From NCBI GenBank assembly GCA_019009955.1, contig CM032228.1:173920001-173984000 (forward strand): a stretch of DNA of 64,000 nt. Reading direction: 5' to 3'. Source of the stretch: Riptortus pedestris. Lineage: Eukaryota > Arthropoda > Insecta > Hemiptera > Alydidae. Under the pieces are notes generated by a model that saw only the letters and a program-made list of their open reading frames with translations, did no database searches and was not told where the DNA came from. Every line of letters begins with the position of its first letter. Position 1 is the first letter of the stretch. Shown here piece by piece: positions 25,206 through 36,787 of the stretch. The translations under genes were made by a program, and so were the position numbers.

Positions 25206-25326
25206 GAACGGACATCATTTTCGTCATCTCCTGGGTAGCATCAATGGACATTTAAGAAAAGTTTGGAAAATGACGTCATGAGTACGACATCAATAGCTGA
25301 TTTCCTTTAAAGGAAATCTGCTAAAA
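25049..25326 (+). repeat. HINE copy, block A, internally deleted
   Basis: 5' end gtgacaacgcaggggctgcg, block A to 'acggccgaactagc', then a direct jump to (TA)n (25155-25202) and the 3' module ending tttcctttaaaggaaatctg and ctaaaa. The whole middle block, including the C-rich tract, is missing. Confidence 0.92.
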
Positions 25327-25612
25327 TCCCGTTAGGCAGGGGCTGCGAAAACTAAGCAGATTTCCCACGTGCTCGTATGATACGCTAGTAACACCATTTC
25401 ACCATATATTCTTGATTTCCGAGTCAAACTTCCGAGTAGTAGGGGGAGTTTATTGTAAGCCATCATACTAATAACTCACTTAGTATTTGATTTACGAAAA
25501 AATTAGAGAATATTAATTGTAGAAGACCAATAGTTAAACAAAATTGGTTCTATAACATTTTTCTCTTAATAACAGGAATATTTTGATTTCTCGACCCCCC
25601 CCCTTATTCCAC
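25327..25612 (+). repeat. HINE copy, block D, joined head-to-tail to the previous copy
   Basis: The 5' end tcccgttaggcaggggctgc follows the preceding copy's ctgctaaaa with no spacer. agcagatttcccacgtg, block D ('gctcgtatgatacgct') and a decayed middle block run to the C-rich tract (25595-25605). Similarity then stops, with no TA tract or 3' module. Confidence 0.88.
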
Positions 25613-26184
25613 TAACTATTTAAATTTAAAAGAAAGAGCATCGTATCTTTCGTTGTCAGATTTTTGCGCCAAATAGGTACTGGCAGCCGTTAGACCCTAA
25701 TATCATTGAAATCAGTGTCTAAATGCACTGCGAAGTATAGTGGACACAATATTAAATATATTTATTTAAATAGTCATCTTCCTTACGAGTATATGAGAAT
25801 AAATTGAACTTTCAATATACAACTGAGAGAGTCTGAAACAGTAATGTTGCTTATAGTTGTGTGTTACGACAGGACATTTCCTAGCTCAAACTAGAACCCG
25901 GTTAGTAAGAATCAAAGATTTGTTGTTCTTTGACAGGGGGCAATTGTATTAAAGACCAGGTTTGGTTAAGAGGGAATGAAATTTGTTGACCTATAATGGT
26001 GGAAGAAGGGATGCTAGTAAGGAGACAGGGACCCTCATTATCATCTATTGGAGAGCAGGGTGGTCCGCTCCTATAGCCCCTGGCGGCAGCAGTCCACGTC
26101 CGCCGCTTCTTATTGTCAGCTCTAACAACAACACAATATAATACAAAACTTACTTAACCATCTCATCATTAAAATACCATCATT
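25613..26184. other. Unassigned DNA
   Basis: No repeat recognised. GC-richer around 26040-26125. Confidence 0.4.
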
Positions 26185-26934
26185 ATAAATGAGTAAAAAA
26201 GTCCGTCACGCAGGGGCTGCGTAAACTAAGCAGATTTCCCACGTGTAGTTTTACAATAGAGAAATTTCCCGAGAGCCAAAGAGTTAAGAAAACGGCAGAC
26301 CTAGCTTTTGGCGGGAAACTCACTCTCATCCGTTGTTAGCCGCCCCAATTTCATAAAATTGCAAATGTCTCTGTTAATATGCAAGATAGAGAATAGATGT
26401 ATATAACAATATTTATAGTAAATGTAATTTGCAATAAGATTGATTCTATACAATTTTTCGATCCGACGTATAGTAACGGAAATATTTCAAATTTTAGAAA
26501 ATCCTCCCTTCTAACCCCCCCTCCTCCTACTAGTCCGATTTTAGCCATTAATGAACTTGATCTTTCTTTTCACATAAAACGACTAAATATCGAGATTTGG
26601 TAATGATCAAACAAAAATTGCGACCGCTAGAGCGCATATATATATATACAGTTTTGAACGGACCTCATTTTCGTCATCTACTAGGTAGGATCGATGGACA
26701 TTTGAAGAAAAATGTCGAAAATTCCGTCATGAGTACAACCTCAATAGCTGATTTCCCTTAAGGGAAATCTGCTAAAAGAGATTTAGACAAACTTAAGTAC
26801 ATAGGACAATAACTTAATACAGGTTTGTCTTATTAAGTTTTGACTATTTTGTTTGAGCAGGTTTCCCAGGTATGTCACACATATGTCGTCGCTGTCTGTA
26901 CCTTTTTGGTTCTCTCTTCTTTTTTCAAAATAAA
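26185..26934. repeat. Left ~170-bp direct repeat, interrupted by a HINE
   Basis: Starts taaatgagta (26186-26195), is interrupted by the HINE at 26196-26777, and resumes gagatttagacaaactta from 26778 to ...caaaataa at 26932. It is about 90% identical by eye to 27810-27979. The right copy lacks the internal HINE and so preserves the empty site. Confidence 0.92.
26201..26777 (+). repeat. HINE full-length copy, block A
   Basis: Perfect termini, block A, C-rich tract (26514-26527), a very short TA tract (26637-26649), and a 3' module with intact palindrome and GCTAAAA. Its insertion interrupts the left ~170-bp direct repeat. The empty site is visible at about 27810-27835 (aaatgagtacataagagatt). 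Confidence 0.95.
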
Positions 26935-27633
26935 GTCCTTCACGCAGAGGCTGCGTAAACTAAGCAAATTTCCCACGGTTTTTTTTAACAATAGATAAAT
27001 CTACATACTGGTAACACAATAGCACCGTCCACCTCAAGTGAATAAATACAAATGATAATAAGAAACCTCCAGACGGGAAGCACCTTCAAACAAACAGGTG
27101 TGCAAACTTCTCACAGGAAAGAAGTACAATTACTGAAATATATCAGAATATAACATATTAATTTTATTGAAAACTATTTAATATATCTTACTGTAATTTG
27201 TAATGAATCGTAATAATGTTTATCTATATCAATCAAATTTTAGTAGTCCAAGAATTTAAGAATGGGGTGGGGGGGGAGGGTCACCATAACATATTTATCA
27301 CGTATAATAAAGGTCTATTGAAAACAATTTATAGTATATAAGCTTCGAAAAATGTGGTTTATTATATAACAGAGTATTGTTTATGTAACATGAGTAGAAG
27401 TGGGGGTTTCCTGAAGGCTGAAAAATGTAAATATCTCGGTTAATATACAAAATAGAGAATAAGTGCAAATAACAATATTTAAATAAATAAAGTAAATTCA
27501 ATTTACCCCCTCCCCTTCCACTGGTCCGATTTCAGCCATTAACGAACTTAATCTTTCGTTTTACATAAAACGTTTAAATATCGAGTTTGGTAATGATCAA
27601 ACAAAACTTGCGACCGCTAGAGCGTTTACAAAA

Positions 27634-27687
<54 letters not shown>

Positions 27688-27809
27688 GAACGAACCTCAT
27701 TTTCGTCTTCTCCTGGGTAGGATCGATGGACATTTGAAGACATTTTTAGAAAATAGCGTCATGAGTACGACCTCAATAGCTGATTCCCCTTAAGGGAAAT
27801 CTGCTAAAA
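26935..27809 (+). repeat. HINE full-length copy, block B
   Basis: 875 bp. 5' end gtccttcacgcagaggctgc, long block B including a G-rich run at 27265-27280, the 'agtagaagtgggggtttcct' segment, a middle block with a deletion before the C-rich tract, (TA)n 27635-27682, a 3' module and CTGCTAAAA. It is flanked exactly by the two ~170-bp direct repeats. Confidence 0.95.
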
Positions 27810-27979
27810 TAAATGAGTACATAAGAGATTTAGACAAACTTACATACTTAGGACAATAACTGTATACAGGTTTGTCTTAAGTTTTGACTATTTTGTTTGA
27901 GCAGGTTTCCCAGGTATGGCACAAATATGTCGTCGCTATCTCTACCTTTTTGTTCTCTCTTCTTCTTTCAACAAAATAA
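27810..27979. repeat. Right ~170-bp direct repeat
   Basis: taaatgagtacataagagat through gtttcccaggtatggcac to caaaataa. Pairs with 26185-26195 plus 26778-26932 on the other side of the B-type HINE. Function unknown; it has no coding frame. Confidence 0.92.
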
Positions 27980-28140
27980 CGACGGAACGTAAACTTAAGC
28001 TGGAGATGGCATTTTAAGTGGTTTTAATATCTCAAACTTGCGCGATATAAAATCTCACAAGTTGGAAACAGTAAAAGTTAACTCACATTGAAAACGCATC
28101 TTCAACATCGGTGGATATTTGAACATTTTTCATCATGTTT

Positions 28141-28329
28141 AAATTAAATTATTTATTTACGTCCACTTTTTGCAACTAATGCTGATTGGGAGGTGTTATC
28201 TACAGGATACTAGCCTTTTCTAGCCAGGGTGGGACTAAGGATTTTATTTAATGAATGCTGTCACTTAATAAACCATGTGAGCCTAAGGTCAACGCTTCAA
28301 CTCACATGGCTAACCTGAGCCCCATTGTT
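28141..28329 (-). mobile_element. tRNA-derived SINE, internally deleted
   Basis: Minus strand with its tail at the left (aattatttatttacgtccac). The body is recognisable, but the B-box segment is deleted between 'acttaataaac' and 'catgtgagcc'. Flanked by atcatgttt at 28132-28140 and 28330-28338, a 9-bp target duplication. Confidence 0.85.
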
Positions 28330-28338
28330 ATCATGTTT

Positions 28339-29044
28339 GCAACCCTACCTTCATACATAGTTAATTCCTCCTTAATGAAATCTTTAAAAATGTCCTAACC
28401 GAATTAGTAAGCAAATATTTTGCCCTTCATTATTCTATTCTAATTGCAGTTTAACAGAGTCAATTTGATTGTTTTTTCTAGCTTTGGAGTTATTTCAAAG
28501 GTAATTTTAATTTGTTTAGATTATGCGCATCTGAGTAATTGATTAATTGCTTGTGAAAAGCTATAGTAGCTGAATTACGTCTAAGGTCTGGAAGTACACA
28601 GTAGACCTGTTTTCCTCTACAATGCGTTTTATTTAGGCTAATTGCAATTTCAGAGTAACAGCTACACCTTCAATGCCTGTTGACATACACAAAACCAAAT
28701 GAAAAATATACAATCAACATTATTTAAAATATTAAACAAATACAGAAACCTTAGCCCAAACAAGAAATAAAACCTGATAAAAATACAAGTTAAAGGTAGA
28801 ATAAAAAAACTAAATATAAATAAATATCACAGAGTACGTACCCATCATCACTTAAAAATATACTACTTAGAAGTCAACAGATGTTTCGTTCCTCTATTAC
28901 CCAGCATCCCTGGAATTACTCCTGACGCCTAAGTTCGGTCGTTATTGTCATTAAGTTAAGATAGTACTAAATCGATAGTTTTCTTTATACAGGACACGTA
29001 AAGTCATCGGGACAATTTCAGTTTTTATTTAAAAGATTAAAATG

Positions 29045-29046
<2 letters not shown>
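28339..29046. other. Unassigned AT-rich DNA
   Basis: No gene or repeat recognised. Confidence 0.4.
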
Positions 29047-29126
<80 letters not shown>

Positions 29127-29306
29127 TGTTGTTATTCTTTTTGGAGTTTTGGTCAATGATGGTGAATAAATCTTAGTTTATTCCAATATTTCTAGAATAT
29201 TTATTTTCTCTTCTTCAGGGCAAAACTAAAGATGCTTAAAAACTACCAAAACTCCAAAAACAATAACAACACCATAAATAAATATAACCTGGTCGAAAAC
29301 ATCAAC

Positions 29307-29390
<84 letters not shown>

Positions 29391-29391
29391 C
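29047..29391. repeat. Inverted-repeat element between two (AT)n tracts
   Basis: (AT)n at 29047-29122, then 31-bp terminal inverted repeats starting atggtgttgttattcttttt (29123-29153) and ending in its complement (29244-29275), then (AT)n with a short GT patch at 29314-29391. The interior is about 90 bp and non-coding. It is MITE-sized, and the AT tracts could be target or expanded TA target sites. Confidence 0.85.
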
Positions 29392-30545
29392 TTTAAAATT
29401 TATATTTCGCCTTCACCAAATGACTGTATATAATAATATAAAGTCTATGCAGGTGTCAGTCAGCTGAGGAGATGTTATTTTATGATGTGTTTATAGTCAT
29501 AAATTTCTACAAATATATTGCGTTAATTTAAGATTTATTAGTGAATCAGAGGAGTTATTTCAAGAACGAATAGCCCTACATGTTACAAACATATGTGAAA
29601 CCTATTCTGTTAGTCAGTGCCAAACTAACTCCAAGCATTCAATGGAAACAATCATAGCAAAAATTTCCTAATGTAAAAATATTAGGCGGGGAAAGAGGGA
29701 CGTAAAAAGAAATATATACATACCAGAAAATAAAAGAACAAAGGAAAAGTATTTTAAAAAAAATATTCAGCACTAAATATAATTCCTCTGTCGACCTAAA
29801 TTCTTGATAGAAATATAATAAATATATAGTAATTTATCTGTTTCAGATTTGGGTAATAACACAACAATGAGTTAGTTGAAATAAAATAGAATGTCCTTAG
29901 TGGCTGTGTTAAATACAGCCCATAAGTTCCCTCACTCGCTGGATTTATGTTTAAAATAAGTACTGTAAAACGACTCCATCCTCCATTGTATTTGCTAAAC
30001 TGCATTTGTGTTACTTCGTCTCCACTAATTTTAAAAACTAGTTTCCGTTAAAAATTAATTGAAAAATGTACCCATCCCCACCCTAATTTATAAATATTTA
30101 ATTAGGAATCTTTTATAGTAATTCTCTTGACTCAGTAGTAGCGATCTTAAAAGAAGCGATTTACATTGCCTGTTGGCCCATGACTGAGCTTGGACTATGG
30201 TCGAGCACTCCAGTTCACGCATCTGAACTGCAACAATACCTCTACCAGTCTGGGAAATGCATTGATCCGCAAAAATTATAATCGGATCATTTGAAATTCA
30301 ATCCATCACTTGAAGCAAAACAGAAAAAAACTTTCGAACCAGTGTTCGAGAGATGCTCCCAGAACGGAGTTAACGAGCTACGAACATGAATATTTATTCT
30401 CCATTCAATAGAATATGCGTGAAAGAGAAATACATTCTGGAACACTGTTCTCCCATCTATTGTTGCGGTCTTTTGGTAGTTTCATTGCGCATTATCTTCG
30501 CTGCCCTTCATGCTTAAGTTTTTGTTTTTTTTTTTTTTGAAAATA
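29392..30545. other. Unassigned DNA
   Basis: No repeat recognised. The 30120-30480 part has balanced composition and no frame of note. Confidence 0.4.
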
Positions 30546-30557
30546 GATAACGTTACC

Positions 30558-30850
30558 GGCAACGGAAGGATCAAAAAGGTCAAACACCTCCACTATTAAT
30601 ACTTCTTTTATTACAGACAAAGTGCTTTTGGGGCGAACTGTCCCATCTTCAGTGCTCTAGAGTTGGTCCCTATTGAGCCGACATCTCCGGCGAGAGTCTC
30701 AATAGGGACCAACTCTAGAGCACTGAAGATGGGACGGTTCGCCCAGAAAGCACTTTGTCTGTAATAAAAGAAGTATTAAGAGTGGAGGTGTTTGAACTTT
30801 TTGATCCTTCCGTTGATGATGGACCTCTACCACCCAGCCCAAATCCAAAG
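30558..30850. mobile_element. Fold-back element with 12-bp target duplication
   Basis: Inverted arms of about 118 bp (30561-30678 and 30699-30816), differing at only a few sites, enclose a 20-bp loop. An unpaired tail follows to 30850. The unit is flanked by the direct repeat agataacgttac (30546-30557 and 30851-30862). Each arm, read outward from the loop, contains CTGAAGATGGG, then a G/C stem, then (G/A)AAAGCAC. A long variable-type target duplication with head-to-head partial copies is known for Penelope-like retroelements, whose terminal repeats can carry hammerhead motifs. That identity is inference. Confidence 0.8.
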
Positions 30851-30862
30851 AGATAACGTTAC

Positions 30863-31550
30863 TATTATATGACCACAATATTCTTGGGATTTGTCTTTGT
30901 GGGTAATTGTTGAAAAAGTTTTGCAAAATTAAAAAGGTTTTATTACCGACGCACAGTGTTCGATTCTCAAACTTAGCAGGCGAAGATCCTTAAGTGAAAT
31001 TTGTACAATATATTTTTTTATTAAGGCCATCTTCAAGGCACTGATATTCGTAAAAAGCATATGTTTTAAGAAAAGGTAACAAGTGACCCCTTATTTAGCG
31101 TCCATTGCTACTACCAATTTCATGACTATTTTTAAAGTTATAACTACTTTTTATTTTTACTAACAGTTTAAGTAACTTTCCTAGGGGAGAGTTCCATTTG
31201 AGGAAAGAACAGAAAACGTTTGCGTTAATGACATATAGCATTATAAAAAGGAGTAGAGTCTTTTAAATGTTCAAAGTTTTTGCTATTACAAGCTTTTCGA
31301 AGAAAATAAAATATGTTCCTGGTCTATGATACAGCAGTCAAAATTCTCGAAGCTTAATGTCCGACTTAGTTGCGTAACCAATTTTATTTTTGAAAAAATA
31401 GGTTTTGTATAATGTGCTGTAGCTTTTGAAGATACCATATAAGTTAAAGAGTCGTGGATCCAATTACCGAGTGGATTTATTTTTGAACTAGATAGAATTA
31501 AACTAAATTGAACTTAAAACATAAATTTGAACAAAAGTATTTAATTCAAG
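30863..31550. other. Unassigned AT-rich DNA
   Basis: No gene or repeat recognised. Confidence 0.4.
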
Positions 31551-31563
31551 AACAACCACTGGT

Positions 31564-31667
31564 ATTCATTAAATAACACCCTGGCTAGAAAAGGGTGGTA
31601 ACCTGTAGATAACCCGTCCCAATTAGCTTGAGTTGCAAAAGGTGGACGTTAATAAATAATAATAATA
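31564..31667 (+). mobile_element. SINE, 5'-truncated, with perfect target duplication
   Basis: Only the 3' part is present (ctggctagaaaagggtggta through ggtggacgttaataaat and an AAT tail). It is flanked by the perfect 13-bp duplication aacaaccactggt (31551-31563 and 31668-31680), which shows LINE-type target-primed insertion. Confidence 0.93.
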
Positions 31668-31680
31668 AACAACCACTGGT

Positions 31681-32074
31681 TCCAATATGATCCAAAAGAA
31701 TATTGAATTTATAACTAATTTTATTACTTACTTATTTTATTGCATATTTGAAGTCTTGAGGGACGTCACTTTTTTTTTACCCCATGCTATATGGAGCAGA
31801 CAGTAAGCCATTGACTTTTTACTACTTATTATCATATACAATATTTCTTAAATTACGAATTTTCGAAGAACAAACGATGAAATGTAAACAGAATGACGCC
31901 AAATATTTGTTTAGAATGATGGACATCTTATATATCCCTTACTAACCGGAGATTGCTTGTGTTTCATCATAGTACGGTGTTTCCATAACAATAAAATAAC
32001 AAAGAATATCTAGTCCCCTCATAGAAACTGGATGGATATGGTTTAAACTCTCTTTGTCCATCGACCTCTCCTTT
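31681..32074. other. Unassigned DNA
   Basis: Nothing recognised. Confidence 0.4.
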
Positions 32075-32881
32075 TTTTAGCAGATTTCACTTAAGGGAAA
32101 CCAGTTACTGAGGTCGTACTCATGACGCGATTTCTGAAACATTTCTTCAAATTTCCATCGATCCTATCCAGATGACAAAAATGAGGTTCGTTCAAATTAT
32201 ATATATATATATATTTGTCTGTTCACGCTCTAGCGGGCGCAATTTTTATTTGATCGTTACCAAACGTATTATGTAAAAAGACAGATCAAGTTCGTTAATG
32301 ACTGAAATTGGACCAGGGGTTGAGGGTTAAGAGGAAGGGATTTTCGAAAATTCGAAATATCTCCATTACTATACGTCAGATCAAAAAATTGTATAAAACC
32401 AATCAATACAAAACAATCAATACTCTGTTATGTAATAAACCACATTATTCTTAAATACCATTAAGCTTAAATACCATAAATTGTCTTCAAGAGACCTTTA
32501 TTATACGAGATAAATGCAGATATGTTATGGTGACCCCCCCCCTCTTCTTAAGTTCTTGGACTACTAAAATTTGATTCATTGAGATAAAAATTATTTTGAT
32601 CTATTATAAATTACAGTACTAGATATAGTAAATAGTTTTCAATAAAATTAATATGTTATATTCTGATATATTTCCGTAATTATTTTCCTTTCCTGTGAGA
32701 AGTTGGCAAACATGTTTGTTTACGTTTCATCAGGTGCTTTCCGTCTGGAGGTTTCTTATTATCATTTGTATTTTTTCACTTGATGTTGACGGTGCTATTG
32801 TGTTACCAATATGTAGATTTATCTATTGTTAAACATCACGAGGTAAATCTGCTTAGTTTACGCAGCACCTAAGTGACGGAC
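32075..32881 (-). repeat. HINE copy, block B, internally deleted
   Basis: Minus strand. The 3' end ttttagcagatttcacttaa is followed by the 3' module, a short TA tract (32198-32214), a G-rich tract and then a deletion (about 32402) that removes part of the middle block. It runs through long block B to a 5' terminus with one change (cctaagtgacggac). Confidence 0.92.
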
Positions 32882-33489
32882 GTTTGCTATTTCGATCAAT
32901 ACTCTACTTAAATCATGAGATTGTCCAATAAGAATTGAATCCAATTTTAATCTAGATGTTTCTGACTCTTTTTATGTGTGTTTACCATGTTTTTACGTTC
33001 CTAGATGTCACTGATTGTAGGGTAAACAAGTTTCAAAACGTAGTAACTATAGAGACTGTAGTGGAGGCGAATAGACGGTAAGGAAGAGTTAAGAAGGGCC
33101 AGTAGGTGGCGTGCAGGCTAACGAGCCAAGGGTTTATTAGGGCTCTCCTAGTCCTGATCTACTATCCACCTTTATCTACCCTCTCCCTTCTCTAGTTATT
33201 CTATATCACTCTCTCCAATTATCACTGTCTTCTTATCACCGTCCACAACATTTTTCTTTAGTTTTACACTCAGCCACTTCATGTCCTTTCCTGTTACCAA
33301 CTGCGCTGCACGTCTTCAGGGTAAAATCCATTAAGCAGGCACTGCATCAACAGTAAAGGCTTTCTATCTATCACAGATGATTTTATCTCACATTCCGTTC
33401 TGTATTCTTCCCCTACAAATTTGAATGTGACCCGAACATTAGATAATTAGTGATATATTAGCTAATAGAGAAAGTTGCACTGGTACAAT
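32882..33489. other. Unassigned DNA with a GC-richer patch
   Basis: 33060-33260 is GC-richer and pyrimidine-biased at its right side. No gene recognised. Confidence 0.4.
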
Positions 33490-33945
33490 GAAAACGGAAA
33501 ACTTCAGGTCTCGCAGGGGGATTTTCAACGTACACTATTAATCTATTCTCTATTTTTCCTGCAATAAGAAGCTCACTTAAACTATACATGACTCTTTGAA
33601 CTGGAAATGAGATTACCAGTGGCTCAGTGACTCGTGACATTTGCGATATAACTATGATAATATTCGAGCTTGAGAAAAAATCTTAATAACTATAATTGTT
33701 GAAAATTACGTTTACAATATTTTTCAACCCAGTTTCCACGTATTGGAGCTATTATAAGCGATTAAATATTCTATAACATTTTATGACCCGACTCATAATA
33801 ACGAAGATATTTTGAATTTTCTAATAACCCCCTCCACCTTTAAGCCACCACTATTCCAGGTCCGATTTCAGCCAATAACAAATATGATCTTTAGTGTTGA
33901 CTGAAACGGGTAAATATCGAGTATGGTATAGATCAAATAAACATT
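33490..33945 (+). repeat. Degenerate HINE copy, block D
   Basis: 'atctattctctatttttcct' and 'gcaataagaagc' match block D of the 12222 copy. The middle block (gacccgactcataataacga), a C-rich tract near 33825 and 'ggtccgatttcagcc' follow. Termini, TA tract and 3' module are absent. Confidence 0.65.
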
Positions 33946-34084
33946 TTCGAGTAAAGAACGAAAAATCTTAATTGATGACGTCATCACATAACGTATTTGC
34001 ATGTGTCTCACAAAGTAATCGTTCAATGAAAACCATATTTAATATTTAACCTTGGAATAAAGTAGTTCATGATATAACAGTTTA

Positions 34085-34709
34085 TAGGTAATATGACATG
34101 AGTAGGAGTGAGGGTTTACTAATGGCCGAAAATTAAAATGTGGAAATATTTCGATTAATACTCTATATAGACAACACATGCATGCATGTAGCCAACGATT
34201 TATGTAATTTAATATGTGGACAATGGGTTAAATAAATACTTCAATATATCTCTGCTGCCGGGTAAAAACATTGTATAACCAATCATGTTGCAAATGTAAT
34301 TTTTGACGATTTTTACTGAAGGCCGAAAAATAAAGAAATGTTAATATCAAGGTTAATAATCAAGATAGTGAAAAAAAGGTACATAACAACATTTATAGAA
34401 CATCAAATTTGCGATATGATTGGCAATGTATATACATTCGATCTGACGTATAATAACAGAGATATTTCGAATTTTCGAAAGGGACGAGATCTACCTTTCT
34501 ATATAGAATGATTAAATATCAAGTTTGGTAACGATCAAACAAAAATTTCGATCGATAGAGCGATGATAGACAAATATTTATATATCATTTTAAACAGACC
34601 TCATTTTGTCATATCCTGGGTAAGATCGATGGACATTTGAGAAAATTTTCGAAAATCGCGCCATGGGTGAGACCTCAATAGCTCATTCCCTTAAGGGAAA
34701 TCTGCTAAA
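34085..34709 (+). repeat. HINE copy, block-B-like, rearranged
   Basis: Starts within the 'catgagtaggagtgagggt' segment. About 34250-34310 is a small inverted piece of middle block. The copy then repeats the segment in forward orientation ('ttactgaaggccgaaaaat'), has a shortened middle lacking the C-rich tract, and carries a 3' module ending ttcccttaagggaaatctgc and taaa. Confidence 0.8.
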
Positions 34710-35847
34710 TAATTGGTTCTATTACCCCCGAAAAGAAATTACGAGTTGATTACCAGCTAATTGAGGTTATCTCTCCCTAACAAATGTGACTTTTAGTTCA
34801 ATTGATTTAGAGGTTGGAAGATTTGCGAACATGGTGAACAATGGAAAGGGCTCTGAGAGAACTACTGCACACTAATCCCGAAGCCATTTAAGCCGTAGCC
34901 ATGTTGAAAGGGTCAGGGTGTAGGGCATAAATTGGTAATTGCAACCCTAACTCACCCCCCTCGGAGAGGATCGAATAATTTATGGTGTAATCAAACCTTC
35001 CCGGATAGCGAATGACCAACCCTCTAATCCCAGGTGAGCTTTCGACTGATAGTCGCTCTCCGGCTATAAAAACAACCTGCTTCACTTAAAAAATTTCTAC
35101 TTCCAACTTTTCACCGGAAAAAAGCACTCTACGACCTAAAAGCCGTTTTATACATCCTCCCATATTATTTTTATTTCAATTGGAGAAAGGTGGTTCATGA
35201 AATAACTCCAAATATTTGTTGCAAGAATGGAGCCATCAAAGCTGCCTAGTACAAGATTACTTAGAAATTAAGAAAAGAAGTTGATACATGAAAAAGTGGC
35301 TTCTTGCCGTGGATGATGACTTGCCGAATTCGGACAACTTGCTTTTGGAGAAGTTAATCTGACAGCCATTAAGAACCGTATAAGATGGCACCACCAGAAG
35401 CTCAGGTTCTTTAAGGATTAACAAAATCCAAAATATGTTTGTTGCCTTCATGTGAAAGACAAAAAATAAGCTTAGATAAATCGGATATGCTCTATATAAT
35501 AATATAGCAAAACATCTGATATATGCTAGCGATATGAGGTTTCGTAGACTCCCTCGTTGGGCGGAATGTTCTTCTCCAAACCGAGATCTTTTCGTCAGAC
35601 TTCATTGGACTTCATTTTCGGTAGTTGTAAGGATACCTTCCTAAGGCTATAATGATAATCATTTTTAGACTCCGGACTGCGACCCATCCGAACAACAGTG
35701 GCGATGTATTGTCTGTAAGGCTGTAAGTAAGGCAGGCGTACATCTACCAAAAATTCACACAATCAAGTCTGACGAGAAAACCGCTAGAGAATAGGCTGGT
35801 TTGCAGAAAATAAAAAAAGTGATATATTGAACACATGTGAATTGAAC
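34710..35847. other. Unassigned DNA
   Basis: Moderately GC-rich at 34860-35060. Short antisense frames (34888-35085, 35257-35451) lack motifs. Confidence 0.35.
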
Positions 35848-36390
35848 GTCACACAGGGAAACTAAGGAGGTTTTCCCACGTACTCGACGCGGTAATATGA
35901 CAACTGTATTCTCCATCTTGCCTTTAGTAGGATGGTTATGCGAGCAGGACTTGTAAGTTAGCTGGGAACGAGGCTCATAGTAACTCAGGGGCTCTAAGTG
36001 GAAATTGAATATATTCAATATTCTGGTTAATATACCAGTAAAGGAAAAAGTGTGTATAACAATAATTATAGGAAATTACAGTTGCAATTTATATACTTAT
36101 TATTATTTGCACTTTGTTATAATTATTATTATTAGAAATTTGTTATAATTATTGTTATTTACAAATTGCACATAACTACATTGTGTATAATAAAAGGCGC
36201 AGATAATTAAATTAGCAGCATGATAGGTTATAACTTTACGACCTGACTGACTCGTAGTAGCAGAGAAATTTTGATTTTTTATTTAACTTATCTATCCACC
36301 CTCCTCTAACCTCTTGTCCAATTAAGAAGTTACGTTTGTTTAAACTACAAATGAGACGCTTTTTGCCGAATTGGCTCATTGCTACTAAGA
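35848..36390 (+). repeat. Degenerate HINE copy, block D
   Basis: Decayed 5' end (gaacgtcacacagggaaact), 'tttcccacgtactcg', then 'ttctggttaatataccagta' and 'acgacctgactgactcg' from the middle block, and a decayed C-rich tract. An AT-rich insertion with an internal ~27-bp duplication (tttgttataattatt, 36115-36165) splits it. No 3' end. Confidence 0.6.
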
Positions 36391-36787
36391 CATGAGTAGG
36401 ACTTCTCCACTTCTTTCACAATTGTTTAATTTGAATCTGACCGACGATACCTCCGTTTTAATAAATGAGATCAAGCATTTTTCATAGTACATAACTTATG
36501 AATATTTTTATTGTAGACAAAAAATTCATATAAAAATATTATGTACCTCTTAATACGTACGGAGACATTTGTATTTTTTTATTTATTTTCGCCCTACCTT
36601 AAGTTGATTTCAATCATGTGCAAAACCATATATTTTACCAGACCTAAATATCAAACTTTTGTATTCGACAAGGCTAGAAGTTTACGAGTTTTGTGAAGTA
36701 CGTATATTCGATCAGATGTCACGCCGAAACAAGTCAAGATAGATTCAGGAAGGGTTAAAACATAACAACAGAGATTGTTCTCAATTA
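36391..36787. other. Unassigned AT-rich DNA
   Basis: Nothing recognised. Confidence 0.4.

Noticed and set aside
30699..30816. A functional hammerhead ribozyme in the fold-back arm
   Set aside because: CUGAAGA and GAAA are present with a possible helix II, but no stem III with a usable NUH cleavage site could be drawn by eye.
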